A DNA stretch of 6,042 nucleotides from Palsa-870 sp035937155 (GCA_035937155.1 DASYVJ010000062.1:1-6042), one strand, 5' to 3'. Counted from the stretch's first letter, positions 1-6,042 are shown. The notes: generated from the sequence alone by a model not told the origin. Numbers and translations: made by a program.

Positions 1-1
1 C

Positions 2-1426
2 CACCTCAGCGAGGATCACGGTGGTCGAGCCGATCCCTATCGCCGGGCAGCGCTGCACGACGCGGTCGAGCTTCAGGACCGCATCGCGCAAGGTTCGGAG
101 CGCCTCTTCGACGTCTCGCTCTATCTGACCGTGTGGGCCGATGGAGCCGACGACCTCGACGCCGCGACACGCCGGTTGGAGGCGCTGTTCGGGACCCGAC
201 TCATCCACACGCGCCGGCTGCTCTTCCAGATGCGTCCGGGGCTGGTATCCACGCTTCCGATCGGCATCGACGCAGTGGCGGTGCGACGGATGCTCTCGAC
301 AACCGCGCTGTCGGCGACTTTCCCGTTCGCCGGCGGCGATCTGCCGACCGGCTCGGGTCTGCTCTACGGCATCAACACCGCGACGCGAAGCCCGGTGATC
401 GTCGATCGCTTCGCGCTCGAGAACCACAACGCGGTCGTCTTCGCGACCAGCGGCGCGGGCAAGTCGTTCCTGGTCAAGGTCGAGCTGGCTCGTGCCATTC
501 TCGCCGGGACTCGGGTCATCGTCATCGACCCCGAGGGCGAGTACGCCCGCCTGGTGGCATCACTCGGGGGCGAGGTGATCGCAATCCGGCCAGGCTCGCA
601 GGCTGGGTTGGACCCGTTCGCGGTCACCAAGACGAGCCCTGGTGCGCTCACCACGCGGATCGCGACTCTGACCACGTTCTTGGACCTGCTGGCCGGCCCA
701 TTGGGGCCGCGCCAGCGGGCGGAGGTCGAGGACGCGATCTCGCTCGCCTTCGCGAAGGCCGGGTTCGCCGACGGGGAGTCAGTCGACGACCTCACTTGGC
801 CGCGACTCGCTGATGTGGCGGCGCGCCTTCGCACCAACCGTGCGACCGAGGACATCGCAGTTCGTCTCGAGCGGTACGTCGGTGGTGCAGGCCGCTGGTT
901 ATTCAACCAATCCGCCGCCGCGGCCTCGTCGAGCACCGGAAGCGCGGCATACGTCCTTGCCGGCCTTCCGGAGGAGGAGCGGACGCCGGCGATGTTCCTG
1001 GTCCTCGACCGCGTCTGGTCGAGGCTCGCCGACTCCATGCAGCCGACGCTGGTCGTGGTCGACGAGGCCTGGTGGCTGATGCGCCACCGCGAGACCGCGG
1101 CCTTCCTCTTTCGGCTGGTCAAGACCTCGCGCAAACGCCGGGCCGGACTGACCCTGATCACGCAGGACGTGGGCGACGTGCTCGCCAGCCCGGACGGCGA
1201 GCCGATGATCGCCAACTCGGCGCTCCAGATCCTGATGAAGCAGGCGCCGCAGGCGATTCCGCGCCTGGCCGAGCTCTTCCGTCTCACGCCGGCCGAACAG
1301 TCCTGGCTGCTCAACGCGCAGCGCGGTGAGGGGCTACTGGTGGCGCGAGGCAAGCGGGTGCCGTTCCAGGTGATCGCGACCGACGAGGAGTCACGCCTGA
1401 TCGAGGGCAACGAGAGCCGCATATGA
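2..1426 (+). CDS. VirB4/TraC-like type IV secretion ATPase, C-terminal part (5' end outside window)
   Basis: This is an ATPase that energises assembly and transport of a conjugative type IV secretion system at the inner face of the membrane. The frame is open from base 2, so the start lies upstream; 474 residues are visible, whereas VirB4 proteins are usually about 600-900. Visible residues 1-100 match the end of the N-terminal VirB4 domain (GSERLFDVSLYLTVW, then TFPFAGGDL). The motor domain follows with Walker A SGAGKS (Lys154 of the visible part, bases 461-463) and IDPEGEYARLV. Walker B is LVVVDEAWWLM (Asp354-Glu355). After it come the TSRKRRAGLTLITQDVGDVL segment and the typical C-terminal stretch LTPAEQSWLLNAQRGEGLLV. 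The order and motifs fit VirB4 rather than VirD4, since the ATPase ends with the QRGEGLL element and has no long C-terminal tail. A TTA codon sits at 899-901. The gene ends in a 4-base overlap with the CHAP gene. Confidence 0.93.
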   Translation, partial: HLSEDHGGRADPYRRAALHDAVELQDRIAQGSERLFDVSLYLTVWADGADDLDAATRRLEALFGTRLIHTRRLLFQMRPGLVSTLPIGIDAVAVRRMLSTTALSATFPFAGGDLPTGSGLLYGINTATRSPVIVDRFALENHNAVVFATSGAGKSFLVKVELARAILAGTRVIVIDPEGEYARLVASLGGEVIAIRPGSQAGLDPFAVTKTSPGALTTRIATLTTFLDLLAGPLGPRQRAEVEDAISLAFAKAGFADGESVDDLTWPRLADVAARLRTNRATEDIAVRLERYVGGAGRWLFNQSAAAASSSTGSAAYVLAGLPEEERTPAMFLVLDRVWSRLADSMQPTLVVVDEAWWLMRHRETAAFLFRLVKTSRKRRAGLTLITQDVGDVLASPDGEPMIANSALQILMKQAPQAIPRLAELFRLTPAEQSWLLNAQRGEGLLVARGKRVPFQVIATDEESRLIEGNESRI

Positions 1427-1896
1427 AAATCCTGCTCTCCGCTCTCCTGCTCCTCGTCACGTTTCCTGTGGTGGTGGGCACCGCGGCGGCGACTGTCGCC
1501 TCCGCGCCCCACCCCACGCCGGCTGTCCGGCTCTTTTCGTCGGTGCCGGCGGACGGCTTCCCGGATCGCTTTCCTTTTGGCCAGTGCACGTGGTGGGCCG
1601 CTTACAACCGGAAGGTCACCTGGAACGGCAATGCGGCTGACTGGCTTGCGAACGCTTCTGCACAGGGATTCCACACCCAACCCATACCCAGCGTCGGCGC
1701 GATCGCCGTCTACCGACGCGGCGCCCCCTACAGCGCCCTCTACGGCCACGTCGCCGTCGTGATCGGGGTCGGCCCCGGCACCTACACGGTCAGCGAAATG
1801 AACGTCGTCGGCTGGGGCCAGGTCAGTACGCGAAAAGTCGGGTGGCCGGACCCGCACATCGAAGGCTTCATCCCACTCCAGGAGGACCACCAATGA
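1423..1896 (+). CDS. Secreted single-domain CHAP peptidoglycan hydrolase
   Basis: This is a 157-residue exported cysteine amidase/endopeptidase of the CHAP family, likely cleaving peptidoglycan outside the membrane. Residues 1 to about 28 form a signal peptide: MK, a hydrophobic core (ILLSALLLLVTFPVVVG), then small residues with a possible cleavage site after ASA28. The CHAP core runs from about 48 to 150. It has the FGQCTWWAA motif with nucleophile Cys55, YGHVAVV with His109, and SEMN with Glu125 and Asn127 completing the usual active site. No binding domain or lysozyme domain is attached, so it is close to a minimal CHAP unit. It sits between the VirB4 ATPase and the coupling protein with 4-base overlaps on both sides. 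That suggests the VirB1-like job of making room in the cell wall for the transfer channel. A weak GAGAG precedes the ATG (1412-1416). The CHAP assignment is firm; amidase versus endopeptidase cannot be read from the sequence. Confidence 0.92.
   Translation: MKILLSALLLLVTFPVVVGTAAATVASAPHPTPAVRLFSSVPADGFPDRFPFGQCTWWAAYNRKVTWNGNAADWLANASAQGFHTQPIPSVGAIAVYRRGAPYSALYGHVAVVIGVGPGTYTVSEMNVVGWGQVSTRKVGWPDPHIEGFIPLQEDHQ
1880..1885 (+). promoter_or_regulatory. Strong Shine-Dalgarno site fixing the start of the coupling-protein gene
   Basis: AGGAGG lies seven bases before the ATG at 1893, inside the last codons of the CHAP gene. It selects 1893 over the in-frame upstream GTG at 1842, which would add 17 residues (MAGPAHRRLHPTP...) ahead of the membrane helix. 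Confidence 0.85.
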
Positions 1897-4265
1897 TTGC
1901 CCGACTCCACATCGTCGCGGAACTGGTCTTGATCGTCTCGGTCGGAATTGCTGTTTGCGTCGCGGTTCTGCGCGAGCGCGAGCACCGGCGCCCCGGGGTT
2001 CTCCTCGACCTGCTGCCACCTGAGGGCGCTACCGCCGACGTCCGCGCATGGGTGCTCTTCTTCCAGAGCCTCTATGCGATCGCGCATCCGTGGTGGAAGC
2101 GCTGGCTACTCGGCCAGCCCCACATCGTCCTCGAGCTCTGGTCGGAAGCCGGCGACCTCGGTGCTCGCTGTTGGGCGCCGGCCCGTCTCGAGCGGATGGT
2201 CTCCGTCCTGCTGCGCAGCGCCTTGCCCGGCATCCAGGTCCGTCCGTCAGTAGCTGCCGTATCGATGCACGGTCCTGCGACTCGAACGCGGCTCCGGCTG
2301 GATCGCGACCCGCTTCACTCTCTGGCCGATCCCAAGCCGGAGTCTCTGCGGTCGGTGATGCTCGCCTTGGCCGAGGCGCCTGCCGCCGTGGTCCAGCTGG
2401 CGATCAGTCCCGACGTCAGCTGGCAGAAGCGCGCCCTGCGCCAGCTCGATCAACTCGCAGGCCTGGAGCCCGAGCGGGGCCTGGTGATGAGCGTATTCGG
2501 CTGGGTGGTCGACGGCTTGTTCCACCTCGTCCTGCCGGAGCAGCCCGCTCCGCCGCAGCCGGCCCGGCGGCCGTCGCGGCCCGCGCCGCCAGCAGAGAAG
2601 GCATGGAGTCCGGGTTACTGCGCCGATCTCCGGCTCAGGGTTTCCGCATCGAATGACGCGGCCGCCCAGGCGCATATGCACGCGCTACTCGCATCGTTTC
2701 GAGGCTTCGATGGCGCCAACGGCTTTCGGCCAAGACGCGTGTGGCTCGGTCGACGTTTCGATAAAACGGTCGCCGGGCGAGTGGCGCCATCCGGCGGGAT
2801 GGTCCTGGTCGCCAGTGAGTTGGCCGGCCTCTTCCATCTCCCAACCGACGTGGCTGGCTTCGACACTGCACCGACGAGCCTCACCCCCGCGCGCCGTCCG
2901 GGCAACGAGGGCAAGATCCTCTGCCTTCTCGAGGACGGCCGCCAGACCCCAGCAACTCTCGACGCTGCTGACGCCCGCCACCACGTTCACGTCCTCGGAC
3001 CCACCGGCGCCGGGAAGAGCACCCTGCTGCTCAATCTCGCACTTGACGACATCGAGGCCGGGCGCGGTGTGGGCGTCATCGACCCCAAGGGCGACCTGGT
3101 GGCCGCGCTTCTGGAGCGGATTCCGAAGCGGCACTGGGATCGCATTCAGCTCATCGACCCGTCCCTGCGCGACCGGCCGGTCGGCCTCAACATCCTCGAC
3201 TGCGAGGATCCCGATCTGCACGAGGTCGCGTGCGATCAGCTGGTCACCATCTTCCGCAAGGCGTATGAGCGGTTCTGGGGCCCGCGCACCGATGACATCC
3301 TGCGGGCGGCGGTGCTGACGCTGCTCCTCCGACCCGGAAGCACGCTCTGCGAGGTCCCGCTGCTGCTGCTTCAACCCGGAGCTCGGAAAGTCCTCACCGC
3401 AGGCATCGAGGACCCGGTCGGTCTCGGTCCGTTCTGGGACGAGTATGAGCGGCTGCCGGAGGGGCAGCGCCTTCAGATGGTGGGACCCGTCCTCAACAAG
3501 CTGCGCTCGGTGCTGCTGCGGCGGACGGTCCGCAACATCATGGGTCAGCCGACCTCGACCATCGACTTCGCCCGCTGCATGGACGGCGGCGGCATCCTTC
3601 TCGTCTCGCTGGCCAAGGGCTTGCTCGGCGAGGAGACGAGCAAACTGCTCGGCGCTTTCCTGGTCGCCCGCCTCTGGCAGGCGGCGATGGCGCGGGCGGG
3701 CCGGCCGGCGTCGACTCGGACCGACTTCTGCCTCTACCTGGATGAGTTCCAGAACTACCTGCATCTGCCGCAGAGCCTGGACGAGATCCTGGTCGAAGCC
3801 CGCGGATACCACCTCGGCCTGGTGCTGGCCAACCAGCACCTCGGCCAGCTCTCCGGACCGACTCGCGAGGCGATCGCTGCCAACGCGCGCACGCGCGTCA
3901 TCTTTCAATGCGGACAGGACGACGCTCGCTACTTGGCGCGCGAATTCGACCCTTGGCTCGGCGACCTGCAGCTCCGGAACCTTCGTCCCTATCAGGTCGC
4001 CGTACGCCAGTTCCACGCCGGCCGCACCGAGCGTCCATTCACCGGGGTCACGCGGCCCGAGCCACCAAGCCTGGGCGCTGACCATGGACGAGGGCTGATA
4101 GAGGTCGCGCTCGCGCGCTGCGGGCGGCCGCGCTCGGAAGTCGAAAGCGAGATCGAAGAGCGCCTCCGGACATATGCGAGCGCCGCCGGCGACCGCCCCG
4201 ATGTCGCGGCCGGCGAAGAGGGTGGTCGCAAAGGGGTTCGCAATAGGGTGCGCAGAGGACGATGA
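1893..4265 (+). CDS. VirD4/TraG-like type IV coupling ATPase
   Basis: This 790-residue protein is the likely coupling ATPase that recruits the DNA substrate and feeds it to the secretion channel. One hydrophobic helix is seen at about residues 8-25 (AELVLIVSVGIAVCVAVL). A soluble N-terminal region of about 190 residues follows, including PHIVLELWSEAGDLGARCWAP. Next come a Pro/Arg-rich linker at about 215-236 and a second alpha/beta region ending in VLVASELAGLFHLP. The RecA-like motor has Walker A GPTGAGKST (369-377, Lys375), VIDPKGDL, Walker B LYLDEFQNYL (Asp617-Glu618) and LANQHLGQL. The segment ARTRVIFQCGQDDARYLAREF is typical of the end of such motors, and the tail is basic (GRKGVRNRVRRGR). 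The N-terminal pattern resembles coupling ATPases of Gram-positive elements more than proteobacterial VirD4, which usually carries two membrane helices. The start rests on an AGGAGG seven bases upstream. It overlaps the CHAP gene and the next gene by four bases each. Confidence 0.9.
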   Translation: MIARLHIVAELVLIVSVGIAVCVAVLREREHRRPGVLLDLLPPEGATADVRAWVLFFQSLYAIAHPWWKRWLLGQPHIVLELWSEAGDLGARCWAPARLERMVSVLLRSALPGIQVRPSVAAVSMHGPATRTRLRLDRDPLHSLADPKPESLRSVMLALAEAPAAVVQLAISPDVSWQKRALRQLDQLAGLEPERGLVMSVFGWVVDGLFHLVLPEQPAPPQPARRPSRPAPPAEKAWSPGYCADLRLRVSASNDAAAQAHMHALLASFRGFDGANGFRPRRVWLGRRFDKTVAGRVAPSGGMVLVASELAGLFHLPTDVAGFDTAPTSLTPARRPGNEGKILCLLEDGRQTPATLDAADARHHVHVLGPTGAGKSTLLLNLALDDIEAGRGVGVIDPKGDLVAALLERIPKRHWDRIQLIDPSLRDRPVGLNILDCEDPDLHEVACDQLVTIFRKAYERFWGPRTDDILRAAVLTLLLRPGSTLCEVPLLLLQPGARKVLTAGIEDPVGLGPFWDEYERLPEGQRLQMVGPVLNKLRSVLLRRTVRNIMGQPTSTIDFARCMDGGGILLVSLAKGLLGEETSKLLGAFLVARLWQAAMARAGRPASTRTDFCLYLDEFQNYLHLPQSLDEILVEARGYHLGLVLANQHLGQLSGPTREAIAANARTRVIFQCGQDDARYLAREFDPWLGDLQLRNLRPYQVAVRQFHAGRTERPFTGVTRPEPPSLGADHGRGLIEVALARCGRPRSEVESEIEERLRTYASAAGDRPDVAAGEEGGRKGVRNRVRRGR
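4254..4259 (+). promoter_or_regulatory. Shine-Dalgarno-like site before tandem ATG ATG starts
   Basis: AGAGGA lies two bases before the ATG at 4262 and five before the ATG at 4265. The spacing favours 4265; the 4-base ATGA overlap seen at the other junctions favours 4262. The two choices differ by one methionine. Confidence 0.5.
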
Positions 4266-5215
4266 TGGCCGACCCATTTCCCGTTCAAATCGAGGGGCTT
4301 AAGCGCGGACTGTCTCCGACAACACATGCGCACCCTCGACCGCTCTCCGACCGCGACCTTGCCATCCTGCTGGCAATCGATCAGTACCGCTACCTGGATC
4401 GCGATCATGTCACTGACCTCTTCTTCCCTGGTCGCAGAAGTGCGGAGCTCTGCCTAAAAGACCTGCTCTGGCGAGGGCTCATCTACCGCTGGCCTGTCGT
4501 GCGCTGGCAAGGCTCACCTATCAAGCCGTCTGTGTACGGGCTGACTTCGTCTGGAGCGAGACGAGTCGCCCAGCTTCGCGGGCAAGACCCAAGGCCAATA
4601 CGCGACCGCGCTCGCCGCGCCCGCGAACAGACCTACCACCTGAGACACGACCTGGAAGCCAACCGGTTCTTCACGAAGCTGGCGGCGGGGGCGCGCGACC
4701 TCCCCGACCAAGGTCTCTATCACTGGCTCGGTGAGGCAACGTGTCGCGCCGCGTACGAACGCGACGGCAGCCCGACATCTGATGGATGGGGTCGCTATCT
4801 GCTCGCCGACCGCGAAATTACCTTCGACCTGGAGTGGGACCGCGGCACGGAGCACGCGCGGCGCATCCGACAGAAGGCGATCGGATACGTCGCCTACTTC
4901 CGCGGCCGCCGAAACGCCGCCCTCAACCAAGTGTTGTTAGTCGCTCCCACGCGCGTGCGCGAAGGTGAGCTCCACGACCTGATCTCTCCGATCCTTCCCC
5001 AGTACACCAATCTGTGCCGCTTCTGGACCACGGCTGTCGAGACGGTTTCGGCAATTGGTTGGCTGGGTGCGGTGTGGCTGGAAATCACAGGACCGCCGGA
5101 CCGACACGCCTTCGCCGACATGCCCGGCTACCCTCGCGGCATCCGTGCGGCAAACGACTCCATCGCCAAAGGCCGCTGGTGGGACCGGCGTCCGGGCGGA
5201 GGCGAGGGAGCATGA
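4262..5215 (+). CDS. Replication-relaxation family protein
   Basis: This 317-residue protein (316 if the second ATG is used) belongs, by pattern, to the replication-relaxation (Replic_Relax) family found in plasmids and conjugative elements of Gram-positive bacteria. Residues 29-107 look like a winged helix: LSDRDLAILLAIDQYRYLDRD, a helix leading to LKDLLWRGLIYRW, and a wing ending YGLTSSGARRVAQL. After an Arg-rich stretch (111-122) comes YHLRHDLEANRFF. The family core follows: SDGWGRY (Asp174), FDLEWDRGTE (Glu191, Asp193, Thr196) and IRQKAIGYVAYF (Lys205). The spacing of these acidic residues and the lysine recalls a PD-(D/E)XK nuclease-like fold, but activity is not shown. Its place directly after the coupling ATPase suggests a role in processing or initiating replication of the transferred DNA, or in DNA binding or regulation. 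A TTA codon occurs at 4937-4939 (Leu226). Family call fairly sure; molecular function uncertain. Confidence 0.82.
   Translation: MMADPFPVQIEGLKRGLSPTTHAHPRPLSDRDLAILLAIDQYRYLDRDHVTDLFFPGRRSAELCLKDLLWRGLIYRWPVVRWQGSPIKPSVYGLTSSGARRVAQLRGQDPRPIRDRARRAREQTYHLRHDLEANRFFTKLAAGARDLPDQGLYHWLGEATCRAAYERDGSPTSDGWGRYLLADREITFDLEWDRGTEHARRIRQKAIGYVAYFRGRRNAALNQVLLVAPTRVREGELHDLISPILPQYTNLCRFWTTAVETVSAIGWLGAVWLEITGPPDRHAFADMPGYPRGIRAANDSIAKGRWWDRRPGGGEGA
5204..5210 (+). promoter_or_regulatory. Shine-Dalgarno site for the SLOG gene
   Basis: GAGGGAG, with a further GGAGG just upstream (5198-5202 area), lies immediately before the ATG at 5212. The GAGGG core is about three bases from the start and the earlier GGAGG about nine. 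It supports 5212 over the in-frame ATG at 5014, which lies wholly inside the preceding gene. Confidence 0.6.
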
Positions 5216-5832
5216 GCGATCGCCGGCCTCGCTTTCGCGTGATCGATGGAACGAGGGGGCCTGACTCTGACCCCTGCGTCGTTGGGCCGCAACAGCCGCT
5301 GTTTCCGATCGTGCAGGGAGCCCCTGCACTAGGAAATCTTCATGTCTGGAACCGCGAGTGGACGCGAGGCGAACACGGCGGACCCTGGTTCAGGTCGGAA
5401 ACTGCTCACGTCGATGTCGTTAACTCGCGACCGACCCAGCGTCCAAGGATTTTCGCTGGCGGCAGCCGCACTATCGCTGATCGCGCGGTCATCGACTCCA
5501 AGATCAAGGCACTGCCTCGTACCGCGATAGTCCTGACGAGCCGAACGCACGGCGCATCAGCGGCCATTCGAGATGCGGTCATGCGGCGCGGCCTCCAGCT
5601 GGAAGTCTGGACCGCAATCACCGATCGGCACCCCACTGTCGAGGCGGCATACTTCGCGCGCGACGAGGAGATGATCCGCTCGGCCGACCGGGTTCTCGCC
5701 TTCTGGGACGGCAAGAGCAGCGGTACGTCGCACGAGCTGGCATATGCACGGAAGCTCGCCAAGCCAATCGATCTAGTTGTCGTCAAACGAGAGCCGTCGC
5801 CCAATGACTTCACCGGAGGCGATGCCGCGTGA
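5212..5832 (+). CDS. SLOG-fold (YspA/DUF2493-like) protein with uncharacterised N-terminal region
   Basis: This 206-residue protein has two parts. Residues 1-77 match no domain I recognise; they are soluble and have an aromatic patch (LHVWNREW, then GGPWF at 56-60). Residues 78-192 fit a Rossmann-like SLOG domain of the YspA/DUF2493 type. They show RIFAGGSRTIADRAVID (nucleotide-loop GGSR, 83-86), a second strand IVLTSRTHGAS, RDEEMIRSADRVLAFWDG, and KSSGTSHELAYARKL. The FWDGKS-GT-H-x4-AR element is the strongest match. Family members usually carry a Gly-Gly-Ala-x-Gly-x-Asp loop at the second strand; here it reads SRTHGAS, so it is degenerate. SLOG proteins bind nucleotides or nucleotide derivatives, and some act as sensors in defence systems or as phosphoribohydrolases. 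Which applies here is unknown. No membrane segment or signal peptide is seen. It overlaps both neighbours by four bases, so it is co-expressed with the transfer genes. An alternative start is GTG at 5239. Confidence 0.78.
   Translation: MSDRRPRFRVIDGTRGPDSDPCVVGPQQPLFPIVQGAPALGNLHVWNREWTRGEHGGPWFRSETAHVDVVNSRPTQRPRIFAGGSRTIADRAVIDSKIKALPRTAIVLTSRTHGASAAIRDAVMRRGLQLEVWTAITDRHPTVEAAYFARDEEMIRSADRVLAFWDGKSSGTSHELAYARKLAKPIDLVVVKREPSPNDFTGGDAA
5815..5819 (+). promoter_or_regulatory. Shine-Dalgarno site for the ParB-like gene
   Basis: GGAGG lies nine bases before the GTG at 5829, within the end of the SLOG gene. It supports a GTG start that overlaps the upstream TGA in GTGA (5829-5832). Confidence 0.75.
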
Positions 5833-6042
5833 CCGGAAATCGTGTGCCTCCCGGCCTCGCGATCGTGCCAATCGTCCTTATCCAACCCTGTCCGATTCAA
5901 CCACGTGTCAACGTCTCAGTCGACCTGGTCGCAAAGCTGTCTGACTCGATCAGGTCTGGCCGCCATCAACCGCTGCTTGAGGTCGAACCCGCCCCTGGCC
6001 TGCGCGGCCGCTACCAGATCGTCTTCGGAGAGCAACGGTGGC
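5829..6042 (+). CDS. ParB/Spo0J-like protein, N-terminal part (3' end outside window)
   Basis: The frame starting with GTG at 5829 stays open to the right edge, giving 71 complete residues. The translation follows the ParB N-terminal domain: LAIVPIVLIQPCPIQPRVN (strand, then the P-x-Q-P-R turn at 22-26), SVDLVAKLSDSIRSGRHQPLLEV (helix, then the strand with the QPLL element), and GRYQIVFGEQRW. The last segment is the ParB box with GEQR (67-70) where chromosomal ParB has GERR; this loop binds the CTP phosphates in ParB proteins. The DNA-binding helix-turn-helix and dimer domains would lie beyond the edge, so plasmid partition protein, regulator and ParB-like nuclease cannot be told apart. The start is supported by GGAGG nine bases upstream and by the 4-base overlap with the SLOG gene. 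No parA-like gene is in the window; it could lie downstream or be absent. Confidence 0.82.
   Translation, partial: MTGNRVPPGLAIVPIVLIQPCPIQPRVNVSVDLVAKLSDSIRSGRHQPLLEVEPAPGLRGRYQIVFGEQRW

Noticed and set aside
131..133. GTG at 131 as the start of the VirB4 gene
   Set aside because: The frame continues open to the left edge with sensible VirB4 sequence (GSERLFDVSLYLT), so the GTG is an internal valine.
1842..1892. Upstream GTG extension of the coupling-protein gene
   Set aside because: AGGAGG sits at the right distance from the ATG at 1893, and the extension would put 17 hydrophilic residues in front of the membrane helix.
364..2019. Long open frame on the minus strand (551 codons) opposite the VirB4, CHAP and coupling-protein genes
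   Set aside because: It has no recognisable motif, is rich in Arg/Ser/Ala as expected of antisense frames in GC-rich DNA, and lies opposite three well-supported genes.
3883..3898. Inverted repeat ACGCGCG-CA-CGCGCGT
   Set aside because: It lies in the conserved motor domain of the coupling protein (ANARTRV), has no T-run, and is a likely by-product of GC-rich Ala/Arg codons.
2685..4277. Long open frame on the minus strand (530 codons) opposite the coupling-protein gene
   Set aside because: It mirrors the codon pattern of the + strand motor domain and shows no family motif; a shadow frame caused by high GC.
5014..5211. Upstream ATG extension of the SLOG gene by 66 residues
   Set aside because: It lies entirely inside the replication-relaxation gene, has an Arg/Pro/Gly-rich shadow composition, and the ATG at 5212 has a ribosome site and the standard 4-base overlap.
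1..6042. tRNA genes, CRISPR array, insertion sequence, attachment site, promoter or rho-independent terminator
   Set aside because: The whole window is accounted for by overlapping coding frames, and I saw no repeat array, tRNA-like cloverleaf, terminal inverted repeats or hairpin followed by a T-run.

Overview
This G+C-rich window (by eye, not counted) is packed with genes, all on the + strand. It reads as the inside of one long operon from a conjugative element: an integrative conjugative element or a plasmid. The gene types suggest a high-GC Gram-positive host, most likely an actinobacterium. These are a VirB4-type ATPase, a single-domain secreted CHAP hydrolase, a single-TM coupling ATPase and a replication-relaxation family protein. 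Chloroflexota or another G+C-rich lineage cannot be excluded from the sequence alone.

Layout: (1) 2-1426, the C-terminal part of a VirB4/TraC-like secretion ATPase, cut by the left edge. (2) 1423-1896, a small exported CHAP-domain peptidoglycan hydrolase. (3) 1893-4265, a VirD4/TraG-like coupling ATPase with one N-terminal membrane helix. (4) 4262-5215, a replication-relaxation family protein with an N-terminal winged-helix region. (5) 5212-5832, a SLOG-fold (YspA/DUF2493-like) protein with an unrecognised N-terminal third. (6) 5829-6042, the N-terminal part of a ParB/Spo0J-like protein, cut by the right edge.

Each of the five gene junctions is a 4-base stop/start overlap (ATGA four times, GTGA once). 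There is no intergenic DNA at all, and no internal promoter or terminator was seen. No stretch over 300 bases lacks a gene. Translation is probably coupled along the whole run, and any promoter lies upstream of the window.

Working model: VirB4 powers assembly and operation of a type IV secretion channel, and the CHAP enzyme opens the peptidoglycan locally. The coupling ATPase brings DNA to the channel, and the replication-relaxation protein may help process or initiate replication of that DNA. The ParB-like protein may serve partition or regulation. The SLOG protein is the least expected member: its fold usually binds nucleotides or nucleotide-derived ligands, and its role in a transfer operon is open. 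No classical relaxase, integrase, tRNA, insertion sequence or CRISPR array is visible.
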